A stretch of 64,000 nt of DNA, from positions 158,726 to 222,725 of the forward strand of contig NZ_BJDT01000001.1 of the NCBI RefSeq assembly GCF_005405285.1. Direction: 5' to 3'. The stretch comes from Weissella sagaensis (lineage in GTDB: Bacteria > Bacillota > Bacilli > Lactobacillales > Lactobacillaceae). This document shows positions 16,279-25,468 of the stretch, in pieces (position 1 is the first letter of the stretch; each line of letters opens with the position of its first letter). Both the position numbers and the translations under genes were made by a program. Below the pieces are notes generated by a model. That model searched no databases. It saw only the letters and a program-made list of their open reading frames with translations, and was not told the DNA's origin.

Positions 16279-17640
16279 TTGTGTGGTATGGCACAACAAG
16301 GTTTAAAACCTAGTATCAGTACCTTTGGTATTATTTCTTTAGGTGCTGGTGGGGTAATTGGAAGTAGTTGGATTTATACAAATAGTCAATTTTTTCATCA
16401 ATATGGGGCTGGTGGTGAAATTTTTGGACTTCTCGCCGCATCAATTCTAGCAATTTTAGTATCTTTATCATTTGCTGAATTATCGACTATTTATCCAAAA
16501 GCTGGTGGTGAAGTTGTCTATGGTTATGAGGCATTTGGTAAAAAAGGTGGCTTGTTTGCAGGTTGGGCATTATTAGGCTCATATTTGAGTGCTTTAGCAT
16601 TTTATGTGACGGCATCAAGTATGTTGTTATCACAAATCATTCCCAAAATTGCGACGGGACCGGCATATTCATTTGCAGGTGCTAAAGTTCATTATACGGA
16701 ACTGATTTTGGGCGTATTAATTACATTATTTATTTTTGCAATTAATTATCGCGGGGCTAATTTAACTAGTAACGTGCAAATTGTTTTGTTTGTACTCTTG
16801 ATTTTAATTGGTATTATCTTGATTGTTGTAGGTTTTAGTCACGGTAAACCAAGTAATTTCTGGCCAGCTTTTTATGATCATCAGACTAAAACACCCGAAA
16901 TTTTCCGCTTTATTTTACCAGCAATGACGTTCCTAACGGGTTGGGAATCAATTGGTGTGATGGCTGAAGAAGTTAAAACACCAGCTCGTAAGATTGGTCG
17001 TATTGTGGTGATTGCAATCATGATTGCATCAGCCTATTACTTGTTGGTATTGCTAGCATCAGCATGGGTTCATCCTTGGCAAAGTACAGCAATGATGGAA
17101 ATGGGAACAGTTGATGCGTTTAAAGCTGAAGGTTTCCCAATACTTGGAACAGCTGCTTTTATTATTGCTTTCTTAGGATTAGGAACTAGTTTCTTAGCAT
17201 TGTTCTCAACGGCACCACGTTTGATTTATTCATTAGCAGAACAAAAGATTTTACCAAGTTATTTTGCTAAGGTTCACCCAAAGTATGGGACACCAAGTCG
17301 TGCAATTGTTATGACCCTAATTTTAGTATTAGCATTAGGTTGGCTTGGAAAAGGTGCCCTAACATACTTCTTGGACATTGGTGGTTTCTTAACAGCATTG
17401 GCTTGGGGAATTAACGCCTTTAACCTAATTGCTATTCGTAAAAAGCATCCTGAGTTAAAGGGTGGTTTCCGTAATAAGCATCTATCATTACCAGTTATTG
17501 GTGGTGTGATTGCTATTTTGATTGCTTTATCAACAATCATTCCCGGAACATCAGTTTCATTGGTCTGGCCATATGAATATGTTATTTTGGGCATCTGGAT
17601 TGTGATTGGTTTGGTAAGTTACTTTACAGGTAAGAAATAA
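16279..17640 (+). CDS. APC-family amino-acid or polyamine permease
   Basis: A 453-residue APC-superfamily carrier with the helix-1 motif GAGGVIGSSWIY in place of the usual GxGIF, helix-6 segment FLTGWESIGVMAEEVKTPARKIG, and about twelve membrane segments. I cannot name the substrate. The start is uncertain: TTG 16279 has AGAAAGG five bases upstream, ATG 16288 is in frame nine bases later. A terminator follows at 17651. Confidence 0.82.
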   Translation: MCGMAQQGLKPSISTFGIISLGAGGVIGSSWIYTNSQFFHQYGAGGEIFGLLAASILAILVSLSFAELSTIYPKAGGEVVYGYEAFGKKGGLFAGWALLGSYLSALAFYVTASSMLLSQIIPKIATGPAYSFAGAKVHYTELILGVLITLFIFAINYRGANLTSNVQIVLFVLLILIGIILIVVGFSHGKPSNFWPAFYDHQTKTPEIFRFILPAMTFLTGWESIGVMAEEVKTPARKIGRIVVIAIMIASAYYLLVLLASAWVHPWQSTAMMEMGTVDAFKAEGFPILGTAAFIIAFLGLGTSFLALFSTAPRLIYSLAEQKILPSYFAKVHPKYGTPSRAIVMTLILVLALGWLGKGALTYFLDIGGFLTALAWGINAFNLIAIRKKHPELKGGFRNKHLSLPVIGGVIAILIALSTIIPGTSVSLVWPYEYVILGIWIVIGLVSYFTGKK

Positions 17641-17650
17641 ATGTTGTTTG

Positions 17651-17685
17651 AAAGAACCGTGGACATAATCACGGTTCTTTTTTTA
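17651..17685 (+). terminator. Terminator after the APC permease
   Basis: AAAGAACCGTG / CACGGTTCTTT with a T run. Confidence 0.88.
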
Positions 17686-17741
17686 TGGCATAAAGTATAT
17701 TTAAGCAATTATTGCGCATAGGTTTTATAATGAGACGAGGG

Positions 17742-17761
17742 AACCTTAAATATTTAAGGTT
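17742..17761. promoter_or_regulatory. 20-bp perfect palindrome upstream of the CiaRH-like operon
   Basis: AACCTTAAATATTTAAGGTT, followed 25 bases later by a half-copy TTTTTAAGGTT (17784-17794). TTTAAG units recall the CiaR direct-repeat sites of streptococci. A likely autoregulatory operator; inferred. Confidence 0.6.
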
Positions 17762-17848
17762 TTAGTAAGCTGATAATAGGCACTTTTTAAGGTTCAACGC
17801 TTATAGTCACATTCAAAGAGAGAAACAAGTATACGAGGGTGGTAAGTT

Positions 17849-18544
17849 ATGGTTGAAAATACAATTAAATTATTAGTAGTTGAAGATGATTACGCGTTAA
17901 ATGATACAGTGAAAGAAACAATTTCAGAATTAGGTGAAGTTGTTCAGGTTCATGATGGTGATGAGGGATGGTTTGAAATTGAATCCGGCGTATATGATGC
18001 CGTGATTTTAGACGTGATGTTACCAGGACAAGATGGTTTTACGATTTTAAAGAAGGCTAAAGAAGCCTTTCCAAATTTACCAGTCTTGATGTTAACGGCT
18101 AAAAGTGAATTGACTGATAAGATGCAGGGGTTTGATCTAGGAGCTGATGAATACGTGACAAAGCCGTTTTATAAAGAAGAATTGTTAGCACGTTTAAAGG
18201 CATTACTGCGTCATACAGGTGTATTGGGACAGGACGGTGCTTTGGAAGTTGGTAATATTCAAATTTACGTTGAACAGCATAAAGTTCTAGTTGGTAATGA
18301 AGAAATTAGTTTGCAAGGTCGTGAATTTGGACTGCTAGTTTATCTGGTACAACATGTTGGCCAAATTGTTACTAAGGACCAAATTTTTGATCGCCTATGG
18401 GGCTTTGATTCAGATACTTCTTTGACAGTAGTCGAAGTTTATATGTCTAACCTACGAAAGAACTTACGCCAAGCGGAGGCACAAGTTAATATCAAAACGT
18501 TGCGTAATGTAGGTTATACGTTAAATGCAACAAATGAGGATTAA
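17849..18544 (+). CDS. OmpR-family response regulator, CiaR-like
   Basis: A 231-residue regulator. The receiver domain (1-120) has the acidic pair EDD (about 12-14), the phosphoacceptor Asp in VILDVMLPGQDG (about residue 54), Thr in MLTAK and Lys in TKPF. The C-terminal winged helix ends with VEVYMSNLRKNL and TLRNVGYTL. It overlaps the histidine-kinase gene by one base (TAATG), forming a two-gene operon. CiaR is the best guess from the partner's resemblance to CiaH. Confidence 0.9.
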   Translation: MVENTIKLLVVEDDYALNDTVKETISELGEVVQVHDGDEGWFEIESGVYDAVILDVMLPGQDGFTILKKAKEAFPNLPVLMLTAKSELTDKMQGFDLGADEYVTKPFYKEELLARLKALLRHTGVLGQDGALEVGNIQIYVEQHKVLVGNEEISLQGREFGLLVYLVQHVGQIVTKDQIFDRLWGFDSDTSLTVVEVYMSNLRKNLRQAEAQVNIKTLRNVGYTLNATNED

Positions 18545-19767
18545 TGGCTGATACCAAAGTGGTCAAAGAACCACATTATCAGTGGCGTAGATTTAAAAAG
18601 TGGTTGCAGAGAATCCGCGCTTCGCTTCCACAAGAAGTAAAAATGACTATCTTAATGGTAGTGGGTTTTACGTTTGTGTTCGTATTAATTGGCACGTTTA
18701 CAGTTAATCAGTTTAGGACGGTTATGTATGGTAATGCGCAGCATCGCGTTAGTCGCGTTTTTGATGTGCAAACCAATCGTTTTGATCGTCCTATTATTCA
18801 AACTGAAACGGCACAGATCACTGATTTTGTTGATTCCTTTAAGGTATTGAATTTACCAAAAGAAAATAAAGTTTATTTACGACAATATCGTGGCAGTTGG
18901 TATTTTTTTAATCGGCGCGGTGACGAATTAGCTTATGTGGACGTTACGGCAGAACACGAATTAGTTGAGTCATATCAAACACGATTATTTTGGATTTATG
19001 TATTGTCTGAACTTGCGCTATTGTTAATGGGGATGGCACTAACACGTGCTAATATGCGGCCGATTATGCGGTCTTGGAATCAACAACGTACATTTGTTGC
19101 TGATGCGGCGCATGAATTTAAGACACCGATGACGGTTATTCAAAATAACTTGGAACGAATGCTTGAACATCCAAACGACACCGTAATCGATCAAGTTGAA
19201 AGTGTTGCTAATGCGCTAACTGAAGTGAGACATTTAAATAATTTAACGGGTGACTTATTAACTTTGTCGCAAGCTGACGCTGATATTCCATTGTTTGCGT
19301 TTGAAGAGATGGATTTGACAACAACGATTCGTGAGGTTGGTGATATTTATGCGTATAATGCGGCTGAAAAGCAGCAAACTTTGGAAGTGGCTGTACCAGA
19401 CACTATGCCAATCGTTGGAGATGCGCAACGCTTACGTCAATTACTCGTTATTCTAACGGATAATGCACAAAAGTATGCTGGTGAGGGTGCTAGTGTGAAA
19501 ATTGAAGGTAAGATAGTTGGCAATAATGTCAAAATTATGGTTTCTGATACGGGACCGGGTGTTTCCGATGAAGATAAGAAACATTTGTTTGACCGGTTTT
19601 ATCGAATCGATAAAGCACGGTCACGTTCGACGGGTGGACATGGTCTGGGTCTATCTATTGCAAAGTGGGTCGTACAGGGTCATCGTGGGACTATTGATAT
19701 TCTTGATAATCAACCGCAAGGAACGATTTTTAAGATTTTAATTCCCAAAGGACAAAAAAGTACTTAA
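18544..19767 (+). CDS. Sensor histidine kinase, CiaH-like
   Basis: A 407-residue membrane kinase with two membrane helices (about residues 35-57 and 142-162) enclosing an extracellular sensor of roughly 85 residues. The H box is DAAHEFKTPMTVIQNNLERM with the phospho-His, then the N box LVILTDNAQKYA, G1 DTGPGVSDEDK, and G2 GGHGLGLSIAKWV. There is no HAMP or PAS domain. Paired with the preceding regulator. In streptococci CiaH responds to cell-envelope stress; that function is inferred. Confidence 0.88.
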   Translation: MADTKVVKEPHYQWRRFKKWLQRIRASLPQEVKMTILMVVGFTFVFVLIGTFTVNQFRTVMYGNAQHRVSRVFDVQTNRFDRPIIQTETAQITDFVDSFKVLNLPKENKVYLRQYRGSWYFFNRRGDELAYVDVTAEHELVESYQTRLFWIYVLSELALLLMGMALTRANMRPIMRSWNQQRTFVADAAHEFKTPMTVIQNNLERMLEHPNDTVIDQVESVANALTEVRHLNNLTGDLLTLSQADADIPLFAFEEMDLTTTIREVGDIYAYNAAEKQQTLEVAVPDTMPIVGDAQRLRQLLVILTDNAQKYAGEGASVKIEGKIVGNNVKIMVSDTGPGVSDEDKKHLFDRFYRIDKARSRSTGGHGLGLSIAKWVVQGHRGTIDILDNQPQGTIFKILIPKGQKST

Positions 19768-19768
19768 T

Positions 19769-19840
19769 AAAAAAGCTTAACAAACTGAGGATTAGCCGGC
19801 ATTGCCGATACTAAAGCTAAGGAATGTTAAGCTTTTTTAT
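19769..19840. terminator. Bidirectional terminator between the kinase gene and rpiA
   Basis: AAAAAGCTTAACA / TGTTAAGCTTTTTT arms enclose a smaller GCCGGCATTGCCG hairpin; T runs on both strands. Confidence 0.88.
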
Positions 19841-20542
19841 TTAAATTAATGGTAAGGGATGAGCATCAAATATATCAATGGTTTCATCTTCACGACCAAC
19901 AATCACTTGATCGACAACGTTTAAGAATAAACCATGTTCAACAACGCCGACCATGCTGGTTAGTTCACGACCTAAGGTAAATGGGGCAGGCATTTGATTA
20001 AAGTGTAAATCAATTAGGTAATTGGCTGAGTCGGTACGGACAGGATTACCATTTTGATCTAAACGCCAAGTGGGCTTGTAACCTTTTGCTTCAAGGCGTT
20101 TAAAGAGTTGATCGGCTCCGTATGGAATAATTTCTACGGGCAAATAGTGGGTTAGATGATCTGATAATTTAGAACCATCAACAACCCAAACATTACGTTT
20201 TGAATTAACCGCAACAATTTTTTCCCAAAGTAGTGCAGCACCACCACCTTTGATAGCAGCAAAATTTTCGTCAATTTGATCAGCACCGTCGATCGTAATA
20301 TCAATATGATCAACATCGTCAACGTTATGCATTGGAATACCTAGTTTGGCTGCTGTACGTCGCGTTTTATCAGAAGTTGGGACGCCCTTAATTTTAAGAC
20401 CATCTTCGGCAACACGCTTTCCAAGTGCTTCGATAACATAGGCGATCGTTGAACCAGAACCGATACCGACTACCATACCATCTTCAACCAGTTCGGCCGC
20501 ACGATACCCCGCTAATTTTTTCAGTGAAGTTTGATCTGTCAT
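19841..20542 (-). CDS. rpiA: Ribose-5-phosphate isomerase A
   Basis: A 233-residue enzyme interconverting ribose 5-phosphate and ribulose 5-phosphate. Signatures: GIGSGSTIAYVIEALGKR near the N-terminus, DGADQID (phosphate and substrate binding), and KGGGAALLWEKIVA with the catalytic Glu. Start chosen at 20542 after AAAGAGGA; the in-frame ATG at 20608 has no such site. It links nucleoside breakdown and the arabinose/phosphoketolase route found elsewhere in the window. Confidence 0.94.
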   Translation of the reverse strand: MTDQTSLKKLAGYRAAELVEDGMVVGIGSGSTIAYVIEALGKRVAEDGLKIKGVPTSDKTRRTAAKLGIPMHNVDDVDHIDITIDGADQIDENFAAIKGGGAALLWEKIVAVNSKRNVWVVDGSKLSDHLTHYLPVEIIPYGADQLFKRLEAKGYKPTWRLDQNGNPVRTDSANYLIDLHFNQMPAPFTLGRELTSMVGVVEHGLFLNVVDQVIVGREDETIDIFDAHPLPLI

Positions 20543-20667
20543 AAGGAAAATCCTCTTTCTATGTGTATTATTAATTATATTATCGCGCATTAAGTTAGAT
20601 TTAGGCAAATCAAAAATTATAAAATGTTACACTAAGTAAATAACTTTTAAAAAGGTGGCAAATTTTC

Positions 20668-21768
20668 ATGATTGAAATGTGGGATGATGATAAAATAAAC
20701 GCTTTTCAAGCAACTTTATTAACTTGGTATGATCAAGAAGGTAGGTCAACACTACCATGGCGTCAGGATAGAGAACCGTATCATATTTGGGTATCTGAAA
20801 TTATGCTACAACAAACGCAGGTTCAAACAGTGATACCCTACTTTGAACGATTTATGGCAACTTTCCCAACGATTAACGATTTGGCTATGGCGCCAGAGCA
20901 GTTATTATTAAAAACATGGGAAGGGTTAGGCTATTATTCAAGAGTGCGTAATATGCAAAAAGCAGCGCGCCAAATTATTGATGATTATGCCGGTAGTTGG
21001 CCAGATAATATGCAAGAATTGCAAAAATTAGCTGGCATTGGTCCTTATACGGCTGCAGCAATTGCAAGTATCGCATTTGATGAACCAGTACCAGCGATTG
21101 ATGGCAACGCTTTTCGGGTTTTTGCACGTTTATTTAAAATTGATGCTGATATTGCACAACCTAAAACACGTAAAATTTTCTTTGAATTGGGACAACAAAT
21201 TATTGATCAAAAACGACCGGGAGATTTCAATCAAGCTATTATGGATTTAGGGTCATCTTATATGACGGCTAAAAACTATGATAGTGAGCATTCACCTGTT
21301 AAAGCATACAATGCTGCATACTTAGATGGTACAGAAGCGTTGTATCCTGTTAAGTCTAAGGCACCAAAACCTAAGCCGGTGACCTATTTTGCAATCGCAG
21401 TTAAATCTCCAGCGGGTTATTTGTGGGAACAACGACCAACAAAAGGTCTGTTAGGTGATTTTTGGATGATGCCGTTATATGCACTGACGGATTTTATTTT
21501 AGATAATGATGCGCATTGGACTGAAGAAGAAATGATTCAGGCAACCCAAAAACGTTTGGCAGCAGATTATGGTGTTGTTGCTGATTTAAAACGGGTTCCT
21601 GGTCGCCCAGTAACTCATGTGTATACGCATTTAAAATGGACGGTCACGATCTTAACAGCTACAGTTAAAAAGCAAAATTTGCAACGTGGCCAATGGCAAA
21701 CGATGGCTGATATTCAAAATGATCCACAGCCAAAAATACAAGATAAAATTTGGCAACGTTTAAAATAA
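20668..21768 (+). CDS. mutY: A/G-specific adenine glycosylase lacking the iron-sulfur cluster ligands
   Basis: A 366-residue MutY that removes adenine opposite 8-oxoguanine. The catalytic Glu44 lies in EIMLQQTQ, the helix-hairpin-helix in LAGIGPYTAAAIA, and the catalytic Asp145 in PAIDGNAFR. A NUDIX-like C-terminal domain recognises oxoG. The usual C-X6-C-X2-C-X5-C cluster site is present in position but not in residues: Met199, Ser206, Ser209 and Asn215 occupy the four cysteine positions. Cluster-lacking MutY proteins are known from some lactic acid bacteria. AAAGGTGG precedes the ATG. Confidence 0.93.
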   Translation: MIEMWDDDKINAFQATLLTWYDQEGRSTLPWRQDREPYHIWVSEIMLQQTQVQTVIPYFERFMATFPTINDLAMAPEQLLLKTWEGLGYYSRVRNMQKAARQIIDDYAGSWPDNMQELQKLAGIGPYTAAAIASIAFDEPVPAIDGNAFRVFARLFKIDADIAQPKTRKIFFELGQQIIDQKRPGDFNQAIMDLGSSYMTAKNYDSEHSPVKAYNAAYLDGTEALYPVKSKAPKPKPVTYFAIAVKSPAGYLWEQRPTKGLLGDFWMMPLYALTDFILDNDAHWTEEEMIQATQKRLAADYGVVADLKRVPGRPVTHVYTHLKWTVTILTATVKKQNLQRGQWQTMADIQNDPQPKIQDKIWQRLK

Positions 21769-21834
21769 AATAGCGGCTACTACAAGTGGGCATGTGATAC
21801 TATCTAAGTATTAAAGAGGGGATAAGGTATAGAA

Positions 21835-22734
21835 ATGGCGCAAAAAATATTGTTGGATATGGATCCTGGTATTGATGATGCAGCGGCATTATCAATTGCA
21901 TTAACAGATGATGCATTTCAAGTGATGTTACTTACGACAGTAGCGGGTAATGTCTCAGTTGATAAAACAACCCAAAATGCTTTGCGTTTGGTTGAGTTTT
22001 TTCATCAAGAAAATGTGGTGCCAGTGGCAGCTGGGGCATCAGCACCACTAATTAAAAAATATGTTGACGCATCTGATATTCATGGTGAATCGGGGATGGC
22101 TGGTTGGGAATTTCCAACAGTTAAAACGACTGTTCTACCAGAACATGCAGTTGTTGCAATGCGTCAGGTTTTGATGAATAGTCAAGAAAAAATGACAGTG
22201 GTTGCAACTGGGGCATTTACTAATATTGCGTTGCTAATTCGTATGTATCCGGAGGTATTACCTAAAATTGCGCAAGTTGTTGTAATGGGTGGTTCTTTAG
22301 GAGTAGGAAATGTCACCAGTGTTGCAGAGTTCAATGTATACACAGATCCGCACGCAGCTCAAATTTTATTGACATCTGGCTTATCAATTAAGATGATTGG
22401 GTTAAATGTCACGTTGCAGGCTTTATTGAGTAAAGAAAATATCAATAAGTTGGGTGGAATCAATCAAACTGGTAAGATGTTGCAAGCTTTATTTATGCAC
22501 TATGCTGATGACCAAGATGGTGCAAAACCAATGCACGATGTGAATACTTTGTTTTATCTGGCACAACCAGAAGCTTTTGTTTTTGAGGACTACGCTATTG
22601 ATGTCATCACACAAGGACCAGCTAATGGGGCAACTGTCGCAACAAAAGATCATAACACAAATGTTAGCGTTGCCACATCAGTTAATGTTGAAGCGTTTAA
22701 TAAGTGGTTTATGACAAAAATTACGGCAATTTAG
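21835..22734 (+). CDS. Inosine-uridine-type nucleoside hydrolase
   Basis: A 299-residue IUNH-family enzyme cleaving nucleosides to base and ribose. The N-terminal LDMDPGIDDAAALSIAL carries the Asp cluster that binds Ca2+ and ribose; VVMGGSLGVGNVTSVAEFNVYTDPHAA (cited in part) and the late MHDVNTL Asp/His segment complete the site. Substrate range (Rih A/B/C type) cannot be told. GGGGATAAGG lies upstream. Confidence 0.9.
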   Translation: MAQKILLDMDPGIDDAAALSIALTDDAFQVMLLTTVAGNVSVDKTTQNALRLVEFFHQENVVPVAAGASAPLIKKYVDASDIHGESGMAGWEFPTVKTTVLPEHAVVAMRQVLMNSQEKMTVVATGAFTNIALLIRMYPEVLPKIAQVVVMGGSLGVGNVTSVAEFNVYTDPHAAQILLTSGLSIKMIGLNVTLQALLSKENINKLGGINQTGKMLQALFMHYADDQDGAKPMHDVNTLFYLAQPEAFVFEDYAIDVITQGPANGATVATKDHNTNVSVATSVNVEAFNKWFMTKITAI

Positions 22735-22738
22735 TTTG

Positions 22739-22754
22739 TGTTTCACGTGGAACA
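22739..22754. promoter_or_regulatory. parS: parS centromere site
   Basis: TGTTTCACGTGGAACA is the reverse complement of a standard Bacillus-type parS sequence (TGTTCCACGTGAAACA) and matches the consensus at all positions. It lies about 850 bases before parA and 1.6 kb before parB, where ParB would load and spread. Confidence 0.93.
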
Positions 22755-22852
22755 TTAATGTGGCACATGACAGATTCAACTCAGTCATACTATTGAATAG
22801 ATAGGCATTTTGCGGTATTCTTTTAGTATTGGAATCAGTTTGGAGAATGATA

Positions 22853-23572
22853 ATGAATCCCGAAAAATTTGCGGCGGCATTACGCGATAAAAACATTATT
22901 TTAGATGAGAAACAACTAGCACAATACCAAACGTATTATGATCGATTGGTAGCAGTTAATGAACATATGAATTTAACAGCCATCACGGATCGAGATGAAG
23001 TGTATTTAAAGCACTTTTACGATTCGTTAACTTTAGCATGGGCGTATCCTAAATTACAAAGTGAAAAACTTAGCATGATTGATGTTGGTGCTGGTGCTGG
23101 TTTTCCATCACTACCATTAAAAATCGCGTTTCCACAATTGAAAATTACAATTATTGATGCTTTAAATAAGCGGATTAAATTTTTACAAGAATTAGTTGAT
23201 GAATTAGGTCTTGAAGATGTAACTGTTATTCACGCACGGGCAGAAGAATTTGGTCAAAAGAAAGCACCTAACCGTGAACAATATGATGTAACGACTGCAC
23301 GTGCACTAGCACGCTTGAATGTATTAGGTGAATTAACGCTACCATTGGTTAAAGTAGGTGGTGTGCTGTTAGCGATGAAAGGTAGTGCGGCCAACGAAGA
23401 ACTTGAAGAAGCACAAGGTGCGATAAAAAAACTAGGTGGTAAAATTGGCGAATCAATGCCAGTTAACTTACCAAATGGTGATCCAAGAACAATTATCGTA
23501 ATTGAAAAAGTTGGATCAACACCAAACCGTTATCCACGAAAGCCAGGGGATCCAGCACGTAAACCATTGTAG
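22853..23572 (+). CDS. rsmG: 16S rRNA (guanine527-N7)-methyltransferase
   Basis: A 239-residue methyltransferase (GidB) modifying 16S rRNA G527. SAM-binding motif MIDVGAGAGFPSLPLKI, then IIDALNKRIKFL, and TARALARL. ATG at 22853 is eight bases after TGGAG; other nearby ATGs are too close to the site. It precedes parA by 13 bases, the usual gene order near the replication origin in Firmicutes. Confidence 0.94.
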   Translation: MNPEKFAAALRDKNIILDEKQLAQYQTYYDRLVAVNEHMNLTAITDRDEVYLKHFYDSLTLAWAYPKLQSEKLSMIDVGAGAGFPSLPLKIAFPQLKITIIDALNKRIKFLQELVDELGLEDVTVIHARAEEFGQKKAPNREQYDVTTARALARLNVLGELTLPLVKVGGVLLAMKGSAANEELEEAQGAIKKLGGKIGESMPVNLPNGDPRTIIVIEKVGSTPNRYPRKPGDPARKPL

Positions 23573-23585
23573 AAAGGAGAAAATA

Positions 23586-24356
23586 ATGGGACACATTATT
23601 GCATTAGCAAACCAAAAAGGTGGCGTTGGTAAAACAACGACTACGGTTAATTTAGCTGCTGCATTGGCTAATTTTGGTAAAAAAGTATTAATTATTGATA
23701 CTGATGCCCAGGGAAATGCAACTTCAGGAACCGGTGTACATAAATCTAATATTGAACAAGACATCTATGATGTATTGATTAATGACGTACCTTTGATGGA
23801 AGTTGTTCTACCAACATCACATGAGGGTGTTGATATCGTACCAGCGACAATTCGTTTGGCAGGCGCTGAGTTAGAATTAGCACCAGTTATGGCACGTGAA
23901 TTACGTTTAAAAAATGCACTTGGTGATGTTCGCGAAAAATATGACTATGTATTGATTGATAATCCCCCTTCATTGGGACTTGTTACGATTAATACTTTTT
24001 CAGCTGCAGATTCAATTTTAATTCCAGTACAGGCAGAATATTACGCATTAGAAGGCCTTGGCCAATTGATGAATAATATGAAATTAGTGAAGCGACACTT
24101 TAATCCTGATTTAGAAATTGAAGGCGTTTTGATGACAATGGTTGATCCACGTACGAATCTATCTGCTGATGTTGTAGAAAATGTCCGCGAGTACTTTAAT
24201 AGTGAAGTATATGATACGGTAATTCCACGTAATGTACGGCTGTCAGAGGCACCTTCACGTGGATTGGCCATTATTGATTATGATCCTAGATCAAAGGGTG
24301 CTGAAGTTTATACAAATCTAGCAGAGGAGGTCCTTAAATCTCATGGTGAAATCTAA
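23586..24356 (+). CDS. parA: Chromosome-partitioning ATPase ParA/Soj
   Basis: A 256-residue deviant Walker ATPase: NQKGGVGKTTTTVNLA (P-loop with signature lysine), IDTDAQGNATSG, and LIDNPPSLG. It works with ParB and parS to position origins. AAAGGAGA lies before ATG 23586. The 3' end overlaps parB by 14 bases, so the two are coupled. Confidence 0.95.
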   Translation: MGHIIALANQKGGVGKTTTTVNLAAALANFGKKVLIIDTDAQGNATSGTGVHKSNIEQDIYDVLINDVPLMEVVLPTSHEGVDIVPATIRLAGAELELAPVMARELRLKNALGDVREKYDYVLIDNPPSLGLVTINTFSAADSILIPVQAEYYALEGLGQLMNNMKLVKRHFNPDLEIEGVLMTMVDPRTNLSADVVENVREYFNSEVYDTVIPRNVRLSEAPSRGLAIIDYDPRSKGAEVYTNLAEEVLKSHGEI

Positions 24357-25248
24357 AAAAACAGGTTTAGGGGGTCTTGGCGCAAAAGGTGGCGGCTTAG
24401 GCGCATTGTTTGCTGACCAAGGGTTAGATAATACAGTGAATGGTAGTGATGAAGTTCGCGATATTGCAATTGATAAAATTGTTGCAAATCCTTTCCAACC
24501 ACGCCGTGTTTTTGATCAAAACAAATTACAAGAACTAGCAGATTCAATTAAACAAAATGGCGTGCTACAACCAATTATTGTTCGCCATAATCCTAAAAAT
24601 AATAGTCAATACGAATTACTAGCTGGTGAACGGCGTTGGCGGGCATCACAATTAGCTGAAATGACGACTATACCAGCAATTGTCCGCAAACTAGATGATG
24701 ATCAAATGTTGCAAGCGGCTATTTTGGAAAACTTGCAGCGTGAAGATTTAACGCCGTTAGAAGAAGCACAGGCTTATCGTGACATGATGGATGGCCTTAA
24801 TCTGACACAAGCACAAGTTGCTAAACGACTAGGAAAAGCACGTTCAGCAGTAGCCAATTTTTTGCGGTTATTGAATCTACCAGACGAAGTGAAAGACTTA
24901 TTAAATGCAGGTCAGTTATCAATGGGACAAGCGCGAACATTGCTAGGGCTACATAATAAACGGCGTATTACGCCAGTTGCCAAGCGTGCCATTGCTGAGG
25001 GTATGACGGTTAGACAATTAGAACAATTGGTAAATAAATTAAACGAACAAGCAACTCCAACGAAAAATCAAGCAAGTCTTTCACCTTATATTAAGGCATC
25101 AACAACAGCGCTAGAAGATAAATTCGGTACGAAAGTACATATGACACGCAATCGTAAGGGTGCTGGTAAGATTGAAATTACATATTTATCAGATGAAGAT
25201 TTAAATCGGATTTTTGATATGTTAAATATTGACCTTGATGAGCAATAA
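24343..25248 (+). CDS. parB: Centromere-binding CTPase ParB/Spo0J
   Basis: A 301-residue ParB. The N-terminal CTP-binding region has ANPFQPRRVFD and LLAGERRWRASQLAE; the central helix-turn-helix is TQAQVAKRLGKARSAVANFLRLL; the C-terminal part is the dimerisation domain. A glycine-rich Gly-Gly-Leu opening is present (residues 7-21). AGAGGAGG lies within parA before the ATG. The parS site at 22739 is its expected target. Confidence 0.95.
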   Translation: MVKSKKTGLGGLGAKGGGLGALFADQGLDNTVNGSDEVRDIAIDKIVANPFQPRRVFDQNKLQELADSIKQNGVLQPIIVRHNPKNNSQYELLAGERRWRASQLAEMTTIPAIVRKLDDDQMLQAAILENLQREDLTPLEEAQAYRDMMDGLNLTQAQVAKRLGKARSAVANFLRLLNLPDEVKDLLNAGQLSMGQARTLLGLHNKRRITPVAKRAIAEGMTVRQLEQLVNKLNEQATPTKNQASLSPYIKASTTALEDKFGTKVHMTRNRKGAGKIEITYLSDEDLNRIFDMLNIDLDEQ

Positions 25249-25258
25249 GGAGGCAGCA

Positions 25259-25444
25259 ATGTATAACTTATATGATGTTGTTGAAATGAAAAAGCCACAT
25301 GCTTGTGGCGTCAATGAGTGGCAGATTATGCGTGTTGGTGCGGATATGAAGATTGTGTGCCAAGGTTGTCAACGTCAAGTTGTTATGACCCGTCATGAAT
25401 TTGATAAAAGATTTAAACGTGTATTAAAAAGTGCACAAGAATAA
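25259..25444 (+). CDS. DUF951 family protein
   Basis: A 61-residue protein with the DUF951 pattern: VVEMKKPHACGVNEWQIMRVGADMKI followed (cited in part) by CQGCQR, giving three cysteines that could bind zinc. AAGGAGGC is directly upstream. It always appears between parB and ychF in many Firmicutes; function unknown. Confidence 0.88.
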   Translation: MYNLYDVVEMKKPHACGVNEWQIMRVGADMKIVCQGCQRQVVMTRHEFDKRFKRVLKSAQE

Positions 25445-25468
25445 AAAAGAGAGATAGGTAAATATATA

